NCBI GenBank assembly: GCA_023301015.1
Contig: JALZVI010000237.1
Location: forward strand, 1-5,884
Length of the DNA: 5,884 nucleotides
From: Rickettsiales bacterium
GTDB taxonomy: Bacteria > Pseudomonadota > Alphaproteobacteria > Rickettsiales > 21-14-0-20-44-7
Direction of reading: 5' to 3'
Each line of letters opens with the position of its first letter. Within the stretch, counting starts at the first letter, position 1. Positions 5,688 through 5,884 of the stretch are shown piece by piece. The position numbers and the translations under genes were made by a program. The notes under the pieces were generated by a model that saw nothing but the letters and a program-made list of their open reading frames with translations, did not search any database and was not told the DNA's origin.

Positions 5688-5884
5688 TTATTTTTTCTTC
5701 TTAGCCTTCGGTTTTTCATCAACTGCGCAACATGTTGATGATGTTGCTTTCCATGCGATTGCGCCGATAACTGCGCCGATTGCTGGGGCTACAATAAAGA
5801 GCCAAAGCTGTTGCATAGCCACTCCGCCAACCATAAATGCTGGGCCGAAGCTTCTTGCTGGGTTAACTGAAGTTCCTGTGACAG
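5688..5884 (-). CDS. aqpZ: Aquaporin Z-type water channel, C-terminal fragment (cut by window edge)
   Basis: The minus-strand frame ending with TAA at 5690-5688 encodes 64 residues whose upstream part lies beyond the window. It begins [15 protein letters not shown], containing the second NPA motif of aquaporins followed by the selectivity-filter arginine (NPAR). Serine after NPAR, rather than the aspartate typical of glycerol facilitators (NPARD), favours a water channel. Next comes [11 protein letters not shown] and the last membrane helix (about residues 27-44), very like E. coli AqpZ. Family proteins are about 230 aa, so roughly a quarter is visible. The tail after the helix is unusual: a Cys-Cys pair and then a lysine-rich end (KPKAKKKK). 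The gene converges with pdhB and shares its terminator. Confidence 0.88.
   Translation of the reverse strand, partial: VTGTSVNPARSFGPAFMVGGVAMQQLWLFIVAPAIGAVIGAIAWKATSSTCCAVDEKPKAKKKK

Overview
The window reads as a chromosomal segment of an alphaproteobacterium with middling GC content. Three things point there. The pyruvate dehydrogenase E1 alpha and E1 beta proteins are close to the mitochondrial type, and E1 beta has no N-terminal lipoyl domain, as in Rickettsiales-like lineages. TTAA-N7-TTAA boxes of the CtrA type occur in a regulatory region. A long palindromic repeat of a kind common in several alphaproteobacterial genomes opens the window. I cannot name the genus from sequence alone. 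No rRNA, tRNA, CRISPR array, insertion sequence or phage gene is visible.

Layout. (1) 1-73: palindromic repeat with a 29-bp perfect stem. (2) 85-558 (+): trmL, a tRNA wobble 2'-O-methyltransferase; its 3' end overlaps the next gene convergently by 8 bp. (3) 2274-551 (-): a three-gene signalling operon with a cytosolic histidine kinase, a receiver protein with a basic tail, and a bare receiver. (4) 2275-2407: divergent control region holding two CtrA-like boxes, each 9 nt upstream of a -10-like hexamer, one facing each way. (5) 2408-3178 (+): a receiver-HPt fusion. (6) 3258-5608 (+): pdhA, a small exported protein of unknown function, and pdhB, tightly packed. (7) 5633-5666: a strong terminator able to work in both directions. 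(8) 5688-5884 (-): the C-terminal end of an aquaporin Z-type channel, cut by the window edge.

How the genes may work together. The kinase, two receivers and receiver-HPt protein supply every part of a His-Asp-His-Asp phosphorelay as soluble pieces, with no sensor domain and no DNA-binding or enzymatic output domain. The shared control region suggests coordinated expression, possibly under CtrA; this is inference from motifs. PdhA and PdhB form the E1 heterotetramer that decarboxylates pyruvate. The E2 and E3 genes are not here and must be elsewhere, because a terminator follows pdhB. The exported protein between pdhA and pdhB is unlikely to act in the cytosolic complex, and its position there is the most puzzling part of that operon.
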